DNA from: Bacilli bacterium
Lineage (GTDB): Bacteria; Bacillota_I; Bacilli_A; RF39; UBA660
DNA: 41,591 bases
Direction: 5' to 3'
NCBI GenBank assembly: GCA_016297695.1
Contig: JAEDGC010000011.1
Span: forward strand, 1-41,591
Below the pieces are notes generated by a model. The model searched no databases and was not told where the DNA came from. It saw only the letters and a list, made by a program, of their open reading frames with translations. Of the stretch, positions 1 through 7,646 are shown piece after piece. How positions within the stretch are numbered: the stretch's first letter is position 1; every line of letters starts with the position of its first letter. A program made the translations under genes and the position numbers.

Positions 1-11
1 TTCACCTCCTC
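1..11 (-). promoter_or_regulatory. Strong Shine-Dalgarno of a gene starting just left of the window
   Basis: Read on the minus strand, the last bases before the left edge are GAGGAGGTGAA, a near-perfect ribosome binding site. It lies downstream of the tsaD terminator, so it probably belongs to the next minus-strand gene, whose start codon falls outside the window. No coding sequence of that gene is visible. Bases 12-67 hold no other feature I can support. Confidence 0.5.
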
Positions 12-67
12 TATTAGTCTTATTACCGAAAAATCCTTGATTTCCTTTTTTTTTACTTAAATTTATT

Positions 68-95
68 AAAAAAAACATAGTTTTTTACTATGTTT
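68..95 (-). terminator. Intrinsic terminator of tsaB-rimI-tsaD
   Basis: On the minus strand an 8-bp stem AAACATAG/CTATGTTT (73-80 with 88-95, 7-nt loop) is followed directly by a run of T. The stem overlaps the tsaD stop codon, a compact arrangement seen at several genes in this window. Confidence 0.85.
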
Positions 96-1098
96 AATGA
101 AGTTGTGATTGACTAGAAGCATTAATATCCAATTTTGAAAATTCTTTTTTTAAATATAGAGGATACGCAGCTGCTCCAATCATTGCGGCATTATCAGTGC
201 AATACACTAAATTTGGAACAGTTAAATCAACATTATATTTATTACATAATTCTTGGATTTGATTTCTTAAATATTTATTTGCTGATACTCCTCCAGCAAC
301 AATCATATTTTTTATGCCAGTATTTTTTAAAGCTAATTCTACTTTTCTAGTTAATTCATCAACTGCTATTGTTTGAAAACTACAAGCTAAGTCTTCTTTT
401 CTTATTTGATTATTTCTTTGTTCTTCATTATGAACTAAATTTATTACAGCGCTCTTAAGTCCACTAAAACTAAAATTATATGTATTATCATTTACAGGTT
501 TTGGTAAATTGTAGGTACAACTACCATTTAAAGCCATTTTTTCTACATTAGGTCCACCTGGATATTTTAAACCTAGTACTCTTGCAACCTTATCATAAAC
601 CTCTCCAATTGAATCATCAAGTGTTGAACCAAGTATTTCAAATTTATAGTCATCTTTCATAATAACCATATCAGTATGACCACCACTTACAATTAGTGCA
701 AGTAAGGGAAATTGCATCTTTTTTACTAAATTATTAGCATATATATGGCCAATTGTATGATTAACTTTAATAAGTGGTTTATTCCATGTAAACGCAATTG
801 CTTTTGCACATTCTAAACCTACTAATAAACTACCTAAAAGTCCTGGAGCATAAGTTACAGCAACTGCATCAATCTCATCTTTGGTTAATCCTGATTTTTT
901 TAAAGTTTCATCTAATACCATTGTTATATTTTCCGTATGCATTCTTGATGCTATTTCCGGTACTACTCCACCAAACTGTGCATGTGTATCCATTTGAGTT
1001 AAAATTGTAAGGCTTACAACCTCACATCCATTTCTTATTATTGCCATTGATGTTTCATCACAAGAAGATTCAATAGCTAAAATATTAACATTTTTCAT
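94..1098 (-). CDS. tsaD: tRNA threonylcarbamoyladenosine synthase catalytic subunit TsaD
   Basis: TsaD transfers the threonylcarbamoyl group from TC-AMP to A37 of ANN-decoding tRNAs, giving t6A, and works in the cytoplasm with TsaB and TsaE. The 334-aa product has full family length. Visible signatures are the ASKHA start (LAIESSCDETS), the metal-binding His pair in NHTIGH (about residues 113-117), SGGHTD, GGPNVEKMA, NFSFSGLKSAV and the VAGGVSANKYLR segment near residue 270. The gene overlaps the end of rimI by 14 bp and is the last gene of tsaB-rimI-tsaD. Motifs and neighbours agree, so the assignment is firm. Confidence 0.97.
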   Translation of the reverse strand: MKNVNILAIESSCDETSMAIIRNGCEVVSLTILTQMDTHAQFGGVVPEIASRMHTENITMVLDETLKKSGLTKDEIDAVAVTYAPGLLGSLLVGLECAKAIAFTWNKPLIKVNHTIGHIYANNLVKKMQFPLLALIVSGGHTDMVIMKDDYKFEILGSTLDDSIGEVYDKVARVLGLKYPGGPNVEKMALNGSCTYNLPKPVNDNTYNFSFSGLKSAVINLVHNEEQRNNQIRKEDLACSFQTIAVDELTRKVELALKNTGIKNMIVAGGVSANKYLRNQIQELCNKYNVDLTVPNLVYCTDNAAMIGAAAYPLYLKKEFSKLDINASSQSQLH

Positions 1099-1516
1099 AT
1101 TTCACCCCCATTAAATAGGCATCACTATTTTCATAGTAATTTTTTCTTGTATTTATTATTTCTAAACCAAATTTTTTATATAAATTTATAGCTGGCATAT
1201 TATTTATAGAAACTTCTAAAGTTAAAAATTCAATAGTATCTGCAAATTCAGATATTAAAGTATCCATTAAATTAGTAGCAATTTTTTTGTTACGATATTT
1301 TTCTTTTACAACAATATTTAATATTTCACATGTTTCATATAGTACAATTGCCATAATCATTCCAACTACTTCATTATCTTCTATATCAAGATATATAACG
1401 TTATATTTTTTATCAAAATAATTATCAATATCATAAACTTTGGAAAAATTATTATTTATCATATTTCCTAATTTTATTATATCCTCTTTATCACCTATAT
1501 TTGCTTTTCTTATCAT
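1085..1516 (-). CDS. rimI: GNAT acetyltransferase RimI (ribosomal protein S18 N-acetyltransferase family)
   Basis: This 143-aa single-domain GNAT protein has an acetyl-CoA binding motif A region, EKYRNKKIATNLM (about residues 73-85), a version of RxxGxA with Lys-Ile instead of Gly. The C-terminal NNMPAINLYKKFGL block is typical of RimI. In E. coli RimI acetylates the S18 N-terminus; in Firmicutes the gene is usually placed between tsaB and tsaD, as here. It overlaps tsaB by ATGA and tsaD by 14 bp, so translation is probably coupled. The exact substrate in this organism is inferred from family and context. Confidence 0.88.
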   Translation of the reverse strand: MIRKANIGDKEDIIKLGNMINNNFSKVYDIDNYFDKKYNVIYLDIEDNEVVGMIMAIVLYETCEILNIVVKEKYRNKKIATNLMDTLISEFADTIEFLTLEVSINNMPAINLYKKFGLEIINTRKNYYENSDAYLMGVKYEKC

Positions 1517-2076
1517 TTTCCTACCTCTATTTTCTTTATATACAAAGGATTTACACTATGAGGATTAAAAGGATTTTCTAATTTTAAACATTCATATAGT
1601 TTTTCATAATCAATATTTATTTTATCAATGGTATTGTTTTCACAAAATTTTTCAAATTCATCTTTTTTTAAATATTTATATTCTTCTAAAGTTTGGTTAT
1701 TTTTATCAAATACTCCAACAAATTTACCATTTTTTTCTTCTTCAATAACTATTTTTTTATCCCTATCTATAAGCATAGCTTGCATTTTTAAAGTATCAAT
1801 AGCTTTTATAGGAATATTTAATAAATAAGCTATAGTTTTAGCAATAGTAACCCCTATTCTAACACCAGTAAATGACCCTGGACCATTCACAACAATAATT
1901 TCATTAATATCACTAGGTACCAAATTATGTTTAGTCAATGTTTCTTCAATCAAAGGCATAGTATAAACACTATGTTGCATATTAGATTCTTTTTCTAAAT
2001 TAGTAATAATTTTACCATCTTTAAATAGAATTATTTTTATTAATTCATTATGAGTATCTATAAATAAAGTATACAT
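1513..2076 (-). CDS. tsaB: t6A biosynthesis protein TsaB
   Basis: TsaB is the non-catalytic ASKHA-fold partner that forms a heterodimer with TsaD and recruits TsaE. Motifs: N-terminal LFIDTHNE, then VVNGPGSFTGVRIGVTIAK near residue 60, the family hallmark. I place the start at the ATG at 2076 (187 aa) rather than the in-frame GTG at 2091, because the GGAAGTG ribosome binding site overlaps that GTG and lies 6 nt before the ATG. The protein is shorter than the usual 220-240 aa; the C-terminal half is reduced. First gene of tsaB-rimI-tsaD, with its own extended -10 promoter. Confidence 0.93.
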   Translation of the reverse strand: MYTLFIDTHNELIKIILFKDGKIITNLEKESNMQHSVYTMPLIEETLTKHNLVPSDINEIIVVNGPGSFTGVRIGVTIAKTIAYLLNIPIKAIDTLKMQAMLIDRDKKIVIEEEKNGKFVGVFDKNNQTLEEYKYLKKDEFEKFCENNTIDKINIDYEKLYECLKLENPFNPHSVNPLYIKKIEVGK

Positions 2077-2104
2077 ATAAATCACTTCCACTTATCAAGA
2101 ATAA

Positions 2105-2113
2105 ATTATACCA
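2105..2113 (-). promoter_or_regulatory. Extended -10 promoter for tsaB-rimI-tsaD
   Basis: On the minus strand TGGTATAAT (TG extension plus perfect -10) lies about 30 nt before the tsaB start. No good -35 is present at 16-18 bp, which is tolerated with an extended -10. Confidence 0.6.
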
Positions 2114-2180
2114 TAAATTAAAAGATAATAAAACAAAATGTTCTATTATGTTCATTTTGATAATGATATTAGAATTAACA

Positions 2181-2202
2181 AAAAAAGAAGATAATTCTTC
2201 TT
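2181..2202 (-). terminator. Intrinsic terminator of tsaE
   Basis: Minus strand: stem AAGAAGA/TCTTCTT (2185-2191 with 2196-2202, 4-nt loop) followed by a T-run. It overlaps the tsaE stop codon. Confidence 0.75.
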
Positions 2203-2653
2203 ATAATACTGATTCTACTAAATTTATATACTTTTCACCAATAGGTTTTAAATATAATACTCTAGTATTTTCATCTATAACTTTAAATTTAATTTCTAAT
2301 CTTTCTTCAGGTAGACAATCACAAATCATATCAGACCATTCAATTATAGATACGGCTTCTTTATTAAAATAATCATCAAATCCAACAGTTTCACATTCAC
2401 CTTCTAATCGATATACATCCATATGATATAAAGGCATTTCACCGTTTAAATATTCTTTTACTAAATTAAACGTTGGACTTGTTATTGTTTCATCAATTCC
2501 AAGAGCTTGAGCAAATCCTTTGACAAATACTGTTTTACCACTTCCAAGTTCACCATTTAGACAGATAATCATTCCTGGAAATTTTTCGCTTTCTATGTTT
2601 TGAGCAAGTTCCATTGTATCTCTTTCACTTCTTGAAGTATATTTATAATCCAT
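2201..2653 (-). CDS. tsaE: t6A biosynthesis ATPase TsaE
   Basis: TsaE is the small P-loop ATPase that drives turnover of the TsaBD complex. The Walker A GELGSGKT is near residues 37-44, followed by SPTFNLVKEY (switch-like Thr) and the HMDVYRLEG and IIEWSDM blocks typical of the family. I prefer the ATG at 2653 (150 aa) over the GTG at 2662, because GGATGTG sits 6 nt before the ATG and overlaps the GTG. Monocistronic: it has its own consensus promoter and a terminator before tsaB. Confidence 0.95.
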   Translation of the reverse strand: MDYKYTSRSERDTMELAQNIESEKFPGMIICLNGELGSGKTVFVKGFAQALGIDETITSPTFNLVKEYLNGEMPLYHMDVYRLEGECETVGFDDYFNKEAVSIIEWSDMICDCLPEERLEIKFKVIDENTRVLYLKPIGEKYINLVESVL

Positions 2654-2673
2654 TATTATCACATCCTATTAAC

Positions 2674-2702
2674 ATTATAAAAAAATAAAATAAGTTATTC
2701 AA
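2674..2702 (-). promoter_or_regulatory. Consensus promoter of tsaE, inside the upstream terminator
   Basis: Minus strand: -35 TTGAAT (2697-2702), 17-bp spacer, -10 TATAAT (2674-2679). The -35 lies in the loop and stem of the bidirectional terminator of the preceding gene. Confidence 0.75.
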
Positions 2703-2716
2703 CACTTATTTTATTT
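2683..2716 (-). terminator. AT-rich hairpin terminator after the 127-aa membrane protein gene
   Basis: A 13-bp perfect inverted repeat (2683-2695 with 2704-2716, loop 8 nt) is followed by T-runs on both strands, so it can act in either direction. On the minus strand it ends the 2726-4241 unit. Confidence 0.65.
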
Positions 2717-2725
2717 TTTTACATT

Positions 2726-3109
2726 TTATTTAAAATCACTTTCAACTTTCTGATGATTATCTAAATCAGGTATTTCTAAAGAATCATCTAAACTAACAGT
2801 TTCTAGTTCATTATCAGTTATCTTTTTTTCTTCTGATACACTAGAATCATTATTTTCTGACTTCTTAACATATTCATCTAAATTCAAGCTATTACTACTT
2901 TCTTCTTTTAAACTTTGATTTAATGATTTACTTTGATCAATTGTAGAAAAATCTACTACTTTTAATTCTTCTTTTTGTTTTTTTAATTTTTTACCTGTTT
3001 TTATTTCTTTAGAATCAACTAAATACCCTATTAAAGCAAATATTAAGATTAAAGAAATAATTAAGAACCACACATAGTTATTTGCTAAAAAATTAGTAAA
3101 TGCATCCAT
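2726..3109 (-). CDS. Small single-pass membrane protein of unknown function
   Basis: I do not recognise this 127-aa protein. Residues about 12-30 form one hydrophobic helix (VWFLIISLILIFALIGYLV), followed by a Lys-rich stretch and then an acidic, Ser/Asn/Glu-rich tail that looks disordered. By the positive-inside rule the Lys-rich tail should be cytoplasmic. The ribosome binding site AGGAGG precedes the ATG. It follows the DUF3048 gene by 40 bp with no terminator between them, so the two are probably co-transcribed. Confidence 0.75.
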   Translation of the reverse strand: MDAFTNFLANNYVWFLIISLILIFALIGYLVDSKEIKTGKKLKKQKEELKVVDFSTIDQSKSLNQSLKEESSNSLNLDEYVKKSENNDSSVSEEKKITDNELETVSLDDSLEIPDLDNHQKVESDFK

Positions 3110-3149
3110 TTATATTCCTCCTATTAAAGTTTATGTTTTTTTATTCAAA

Positions 3150-4241
3150 TTATGATATTGTTAACGTTTGACCAGTAGGTTGAATTTGAATAAAAGTATT
3201 TCCATCATTAACTTTTAATTCTTCACCAGTAGATTTTAACTTATATATTGTTTGGGCTTCTCTACTATTTTTTGTCCAAGTTATTTCAACAGCTTTACCT
3301 TCACTAATATAATATCCATCTCCACTACCAATATTATCTAAATTTTGTCTTCCTTTATAATCACCTGCAATCGTTGTATTAGTAACTTTATAAGTAATTA
3401 TATTTTTAAATGTATATTGTTGTTTTGTTACATAGTCAACATGTTCTTTACCATTTACACTTCTTTTATATACTTTATTTTCACTATCATAATCATAATG
3501 ATCTTTTACTACATTTGAGTAAACTATATCAATACTATTAGCATCAATACTTGTTTGATCACTTGCTAAATCTACTGGATCAACACTATAATTTAATAAT
3601 AAATCTTTATTAGTTTCTTTACGATATCCAAGTTTATTTACCGCATTATCAATCATTTCTGTTTTACTATATGCAGTATGTTCTGTTGATACATTTAATG
3701 ATTTATCTTTCCAAAAATATTTTCCACCATAAGCCATTCCATCAACATTATTAATTCCTAATTTGCTTATATCATTATATGCAAATTCACTTCCACCCCA
3801 GTGTACATAAATTGCATCATTTTCTAATACATAATCTAAATAATAGTGTCTTGAACTTCTTATTGTACCAATTCTATCAACATTAACATCTTTAAATAAT
3901 GCTAGATATCTTGTTATTCCACCTTCAACTATAAATTCATACATAATGTATGCATCTTGTAATCCACTTTGATAAGGTCTTGCAACTCCTAAGTTGTTAA
4001 TCATTACAGCATATGGTCTTGTTTTTGAATCAGGATCAACTATTTTGATCTTTTTTACTTCTTCTTGTTTAGTTACTTTTTTTATTACATCTTTAATACT
4101 TGTATCTTTATCATAGAAGAAACAAAAATATGTTCCAATTCCAATAGCAAAAACTAGTAAGACTGATATTACTAATAATGCTATTTTTTTCTTTTTACTT
4201 AAGTTTTTAAAAAAATTATTTTTTTTAGTTTTCTTTTTCAT
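3150..4241 (-). CDS. DUF3048 (YerB-like) extracytoplasmic protein
   Basis: This 363-aa protein has a Lys-rich N-terminus and one membrane helix (residues about 18-41), so the rest lies outside the membrane. The body matches the DUF3048 family represented by B. subtilis YerB: RPYAVMINN (about 77-85), a GGITRYLALF block, DRIGTIRSSRHYY and VHWGGSEFAY. The biochemical role of the family is not established. Unlike YerB there is no lipobox Cys after the helix; it appears to be helix-anchored. An extended -10 promoter lies 20-30 bp upstream. Confidence 0.85.
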   Translation of the reverse strand: MKKKTKKNNFFKNLSKKKKIALLVISVLLVFAIGIGTYFCFFYDKDTSIKDVIKKVTKQEEVKKIKIVDPDSKTRPYAVMINNLGVARPYQSGLQDAYIMYEFIVEGGITRYLALFKDVNVDRIGTIRSSRHYYLDYVLENDAIYVHWGGSEFAYNDISKLGINNVDGMAYGGKYFWKDKSLNVSTEHTAYSKTEMIDNAVNKLGYRKETNKDLLLNYSVDPVDLASDQTSIDANSIDIVYSNVVKDHYDYDSENKVYKRSVNGKEHVDYVTKQQYTFKNIITYKVTNTTIAGDYKGRQNLDNIGSGDGYYISEGKAVEITWTKNSREAQTIYKLKSTGEELKVNDGNTFIQIQPTGQTLTIS

Positions 4242-4263
4242 AATACCACCTATCTTGTCTTAA

Positions 4264-4272
4264 TTATATCAT
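4264..4272 (-). promoter_or_regulatory. Extended -10 promoter for the DUF3048 gene
   Basis: Minus strand TGATATAAT lies about 23 nt before the start codon at 4241, just past the rubrerythrin terminator. Confidence 0.5.
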
Positions 4273-4282
4273 TATTATTCTA

Positions 4283-4313
4283 AAAAAAAAATACTCAAAT
4301 TTACTTGAGTATA
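4283..4313 (-). terminator. Intrinsic terminator of rubrerythrin
   Basis: Minus strand: stem ATACTCAA/TTGAGTAT (4292-4299 with 4306-4313) followed by a T-run of about ten. Located just after the rubrerythrin stop. Confidence 0.85.
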
Positions 4314-4327
4314 AAATATATATTTTT

Positions 4328-4867
4328 TTAATAATTAACTGCTTTTCTTTCGAAATAGCTTTGTGGATGAGCACATACTGGGCAAACAAGTGGTGCTTTT
4401 TTACCAATTACTACATGTCCGCAATTTCTACAAATCCAAATACAATCTTCATCACTTGAGAATACTAATTCATCATCAATATTAGCAAGTAATTTTTTAT
4501 ATCTTTCTTCGTGTTCTTTTTCAATAGCTCCAACCATTCTAAATTTAGCAGCTATTTCTTTAAATCCTTCTTCTTCTGCTTCTTGAGCCATTCTATCATA
4601 CATATCTGTCCATTCATAATTTTCACCTTCAGCTGCAGATTTTAAATTAGATATTGTATCTTTAATTGCTCCACCTTCAAGATATTTAAACCACATTTTT
4701 GCATGTTCTTTTTCATTATTTGCAGTTTCTTCAAAAATTGCTGCTATTTGTTCATAACCATCTTTTTTTGCTTTTGATGCAAAATAAGTATATTTATTTC
4801 TTGCTTGGCTTTCACCAGCAAATGCTTCCATTAAATTTTTTTCTGTCTTAGAACCTTTTAATTCCAT
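4328..4867 (-). CDS. rbr: Rubrerythrin
   Basis: Rubrerythrin is a cytoplasmic peroxidase that reduces hydrogen peroxide in anaerobes through a di-iron site and a rubredoxin-type centre. In this 179-aa protein the N-terminal four-helix part carries the diiron ligands (EAFAGESQARNKY near residues 13-25, ETANNEKEHAKMW near 48-60, and IEKEHEERY near 115). The C-terminus carries CRNCG...CPVCAHPQSYF, two CxxC pairs for one Fe. The domain order is the classical one. It is a single-gene unit with its own terminator and a possible PerR operator. Confidence 0.96.
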   Translation of the reverse strand: MELKGSKTEKNLMEAFAGESQARNKYTYFASKAKKDGYEQIAAIFEETANNEKEHAKMWFKYLEGGAIKDTISNLKSAAEGENYEWTDMYDRMAQEAEEEGFKEIAAKFRMVGAIEKEHEERYKKLLANIDDELVFSSDEDCIWICRNCGHVVIGKKAPLVCPVCAHPQSYFERKAVNY

Positions 4868-4894
4868 TTGTATTACCTCTTTCCTTTTTTTATC

Positions 4895-4900
4895 ATTATA
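4895..4900 (-). promoter_or_regulatory. -10 element of the rubrerythrin promoter
   Basis: Minus strand TATAAT, about 28 nt before the ATG. The -35 region is poor and coincides with the PerR-box-like palindrome. Confidence 0.5.
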
Positions 4901-4912
4901 TTTTCACTTAAT

Positions 4913-4927
4913 AAATAATGATTACTA
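4913..4927. promoter_or_regulatory. Possible PerR/Fur-type operator before rubrerythrin
   Basis: AAATAATGATTACTA matches the 7-1-7 PerR/Fur core TTATAATNATTATAA at 10 of 14 defined positions and overlaps the expected -35 region. Rubrerythrin is a known PerR target in clostridia. In such AT-rich DNA a chance match is possible. Confidence 0.4.
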
Positions 4928-4982
4928 ATAATAGAATAGTACACATTTCTTCATTTTTCAAGTAAATATTTAAAATTAATAT

Positions 4983-5549
4983 TTAATCATTTGGTTCATC
5001 TTTGTAAATTGATGTAAATAATTCAGTTTCATTATTTTCATCTTGATTCATATTTATTTCAGGTAAATCATTTATCGTTGCAAGACCAAAATAATCTAAA
5101 AATTCACTAGTAGTTTTATACAAATTTGGTCTGCCTGGAAGTGTTGATTTTCCAGCTTCTTTAAGTAACCCTTTAGCAACTAATTTTCTTATCATAAATG
5201 CTGATGATACACCTCTTAATTCATCTACTTCTGCTCTAGTTATTGGTTGATTATATGCAATTATAGCTAAGACTTCTAAGGCAGATGGTGATAATAAATT
5301 ACTTTCACCATTATTTACTAACTTTTGATAATATTCTTTATGTTCTTTTTTAGTAGTAAGTTTAAAACAATCTCCTAAATAACTTATTCTTATTCCTCTA
5401 TCATCTTTCTCATAACTTTGTTTAAGTTCTTTTAATAATTCTTTTGCTTTGTTGATATCAATATCCATTATTTCACAAATTGATTTTAAAGTTACTCCCT
5501 CATCTCCAACAACAAAAAGAATTCCTTCTAAAACACCAACTAAGTTCAT
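4983..5549 (-). CDS. scpB: Segregation and condensation protein ScpB
   Basis: ScpB is a winged-helix kite protein that dimerises and binds the ScpA kleisin in the Smc condensin. This 188-aa protein starts with LEGILFVVGDEG, the conserved ScpB N-terminus, and has LLSPSALEVLAIIAYNQPITRAEVDELRGV (described here by its ends; residues about 84-113), the ScpB signature, followed by GRPNLYKTT. A short acidic tail follows. It starts 4 bp after scpA. Confidence 0.96.
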   Translation of the reverse strand: MNLVGVLEGILFVVGDEGVTLKSICEIMDIDINKAKELLKELKQSYEKDDRGIRISYLGDCFKLTTKKEHKEYYQKLVNNGESNLLSPSALEVLAIIAYNQPITRAEVDELRGVSSAFMIRKLVAKGLLKEAGKSTLPGRPNLYKTTSEFLDYFGLATINDLPEINMNQDENNETELFTSIYKDEPND

Positions 5550-5553
5550 TTAA

Positions 5554-6273
5554 TCATCTCTTTTCAATCATAATTTTATCAAAATTATTTTCTTGAGTTA
5601 ATAATATTTCATCATTTTTACTCATATCTAAAATCGCTAAAAAAGTTACGACAATATATTCTTTATCAAATTGTTCAAATAACTCCGTAAATTCTAACTT
5701 ACTTTTTTTATCTAAAAGATTTCTTATGCTTTCACGACGTTTTGCTACACTTAACTCTTTTTTAGTAATTCTTGTATTTAATGGCTTTGAATATTTCAAT
5801 CTATTTTGAAATGATGCAAAAGCATCTAATAAATCCTGTAGCGTAACGCTTCCATCGTTTGCAATAGTTGTATCTGTAATTTTACTTAAATTTTCAGGAA
5901 TTTTAGTATACACTTCGCTACGTGTTTCTTCTAAACTTTTAAATATTTCACTCATATTCTTAAATTTTTCATATTCAATAATTCTATTTTTTAAATCTTC
6001 TTCTGAAACTATTGAGTACTCATCTGTTTCTTCAGTTTCTTCTTTTATATTTAAAAGCATTTTACTCTTTAAATGAATTAATTCAGCTGCCATCACTAAA
6101 AATTCACTTGCTATATCAATATTTAAATCTTGCATATTTTCAATATATTTTAGATACTCTTCAATAATTATACTAGTATCAATTTGATATATATCCATTT
6201 TAGTTTCTTTTACTAAATGCAAAAGAAGGTCTAATGGGCCTTCAAAATCATTTATTGTTATTTTGTAATCCAA
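5554..6273 (-). CDS. scpA: Segregation and condensation protein ScpA (kleisin)
   Basis: ScpA bridges the two Smc heads and binds ScpB. The FEGPLDLLLHLV motif is close to the N-terminus, EFLVMAAELIHLKSKMLL lies near residue 65-80, and the C-terminal winged helix (VVTFLAILDM) is present. I place the start at a TTG at 6273 (239 aa): GGAAGTG lies 6 nt upstream, and the resulting start DYKITINDFEGPLDL matches family N-termini. A GTG at 6282 is the alternative but is directly adjacent to the ribosome binding site. Confidence 0.93.
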   Translation of the reverse strand: MDYKITINDFEGPLDLLLHLVKETKMDIYQIDTSIIIEEYLKYIENMQDLNIDIASEFLVMAAELIHLKSKMLLNIKEETEETDEYSIVSEEDLKNRIIEYEKFKNMSEIFKSLEETRSEVYTKIPENLSKITDTTIANDGSVTLQDLLDAFASFQNRLKYSKPLNTRITKKELSVAKRRESIRNLLDKKSKLEFTELFEQFDKEYIVVTFLAILDMSKNDEILLTQENNFDKIMIEKR

Positions 6274-6287
6274 AACACTCACTTCCC

Positions 6288-7241
6288 TTACTGACAGTTA
6301 TATCCTCTTGATTCCATTTCAAATTTTATTTCTTTTGGGACATTTTCTGTACCATAGTATTTGTCATTACTAATTGTTGATAAATCAGCATTTTTTACAT
6401 TGACATCAGTTTTAACTGTAAAACCAGTAGTTATTTCAACTAAACTTGATGAGATACCATCTTTATTATTAATAGTTGCTACTTGATTTCTATAATAATT
6501 TAAGGAATTAGCATACTCAATGCTGTTATCATTATTATAATTTACTGTATCATTTATTCTTATTAGTTTACTATTTTTATTAAATGTATAAATTAGAATG
6601 TTATTTACATTATTACAAGTTAGTACATACTCCTCAGAAGTATTGATTTTTAAAGTCACATCTGAATAGTCCTCAATAGATTTTAATGATATAACTAATT
6701 TATTCATTTTTTCATATTCCTCACTATTTAATTCAATGATTTGAGTTGAATATGATTTGGTATTTATTTTTGAATAATTAAATATATGTCTTTCTAAAAG
6801 AGTTTTATCTTCACTATAAGTTTCAATATAATATTTAGTTTTACTTAAATCAATTAAATCTTTACTATTATTTTCTAATTTAAATGAAACATAATATTTG
6901 TTATTATCTTGATATTTTTTAAATTCTGAAAAATTAATATTATTATACTCAAATGCTAAGTCATCACTTAAATCATACATTTTAATCTCTTGTGTATCAT
7001 TATTTTCTTTTTCTTTATTTTGATCAACATTAGGTTGAACAATACCTGTTGTATCTTTACCAAATAATTTATTTACATATTTAGTAATGGTCGGCAAGAA
7101 AAAGGCAAATAAAATAAATATCAAAAATAAAATAATTAAACCAGCAGGTCCTTTTTTTTCATCTTCTAAATATCCTAGTGTAGTTGATTGTAGTTCTTCA
7201 TTATTTAAAATAATTTCTTCGTTTTTCTTTTTTTTCCCCAT
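6288..7241 (-). CDS. Membrane-anchored protein of unknown function, upstream of scpA
   Basis: This 317-aa protein is not recognised. It has a charged N-terminus (MGKKKKNEE), one strong helix at residues about 33-52 (GLIILFLIFILFAFFLPTI), and an extracytoplasmic region rich in Asn/Tyr/Ser that looks like beta-strand repeats. Residues about 87-190 include a stretch reading as a possible immunoglobulin-like fold (YYVSFKLENNSKDLIDLS). It ends 14 bp before the chosen scpA start and shares its promoter, so it may be co-regulated with scpAB without a direct functional link. Confidence 0.75.
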   Translation of the reverse strand: MGKKKKNEEIILNNEELQSTTLGYLEDEKKGPAGLIILFLIFILFAFFLPTITKYVNKLFGKDTTGIVQPNVDQNKEKENNDTQEIKMYDLSDDLAFEYNNINFSEFKKYQDNNKYYVSFKLENNSKDLIDLSKTKYYIETYSEDKTLLERHIFNYSKINTKSYSTQIIELNSEEYEKMNKLVISLKSIEDYSDVTLKINTSEEYVLTCNNVNNILIYTFNKNSKLIRINDTVNYNNDNSIEYANSLNYYRNQVATINNKDGISSSLVEITTGFTVKTDVNVKNADLSTISNDKYYGTENVPKEIKFEMESRGYNCQ

Positions 7242-7263
7242 ATATCTTCATCCTTCTTGTATT

Positions 7264-7272
7264 ATTATACCA
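7264..7272 (-). promoter_or_regulatory. Extended -10 promoter for the membrane protein-scpA-scpB operon
   Basis: Minus strand TGGTATAAT lies about 22 nt before the start at 7241, after the spoVAE terminator. The -35 region is weak. Confidence 0.55.
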
Positions 7273-7276
7273 AATA

Positions 7277-7308
7277 AATAAAAAAAGAAAAAGTTAATTT
7301 AACTTTTT
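7277..7308 (-). terminator. Intrinsic terminator of the spoVA genes
   Basis: Minus strand: 10-bp inverted repeat AAAAAGTTAA/TTAACTTTTT (7288-7297 with 7299-7308) followed by a T-rich run. It overlaps the spoVAE stop. Confidence 0.7.
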
Positions 7309-7646
7309 GGTTTAAATATTAATACAAAAATAAATGAAAATATTATTGCACTTGTTATTGCAGCTGATGATTTTGATAAAAGTCCAGTGAATAATCCTAT
7401 TAAACCCTCATTTTTAAATCCTTCTATTGCTCCCGTATAAAGCATATGTCCAAAATTTGAAATTAAAACGGTTGCACCACTTCCAGCCCACTTAATCAAA
7501 TTATCATATATTCCAAAGAATGAAAGTATTGCACCTATCACTGTAAATAAAGATGTTACATGACCAGGAGTTATTTTAAAATTATCTAAAATTATTTGGG
7601 CAACCATACAAAATAACCCAGTTAATAAGAATGCTTTAATTAACAT
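7299..7646 (-). CDS. spoVAE: Stage V sporulation protein AE (SpoVAE/SpoVAEb)
   Basis: This is a small polytopic membrane protein of the SpoVA complex, which moves Ca-dipicolinate into the forespore and out at germination. The 115-aa product has three to four hydrophobic segments, with the conserved GHVTSLFTVIGAIL and the GSGATVLISNFGHMLYTG loop typical of the family. Its ATG overlaps the spoVAD stop by one base and has a GGAGGTGG ribosome binding site. It lies in the conserved order spoVAC-spoVAD-spoVAE. Confidence 0.92.
   Translation of the reverse strand: MLIKAFLLTGLFCMVAQIILDNFKITPGHVTSLFTVIGAILSFFGIYDNLIKWAGSGATVLISNFGHMLYTGAIEGFKNEGLIGLFTGLLSKSSAAITSAIIFSFIFVLIFKPKS

Noticed and set aside
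4960..4985. Terminator after scpB
   Set aside because: Only an AT-only imperfect hairpin without a clear T-run; not reliable in DNA of this composition.
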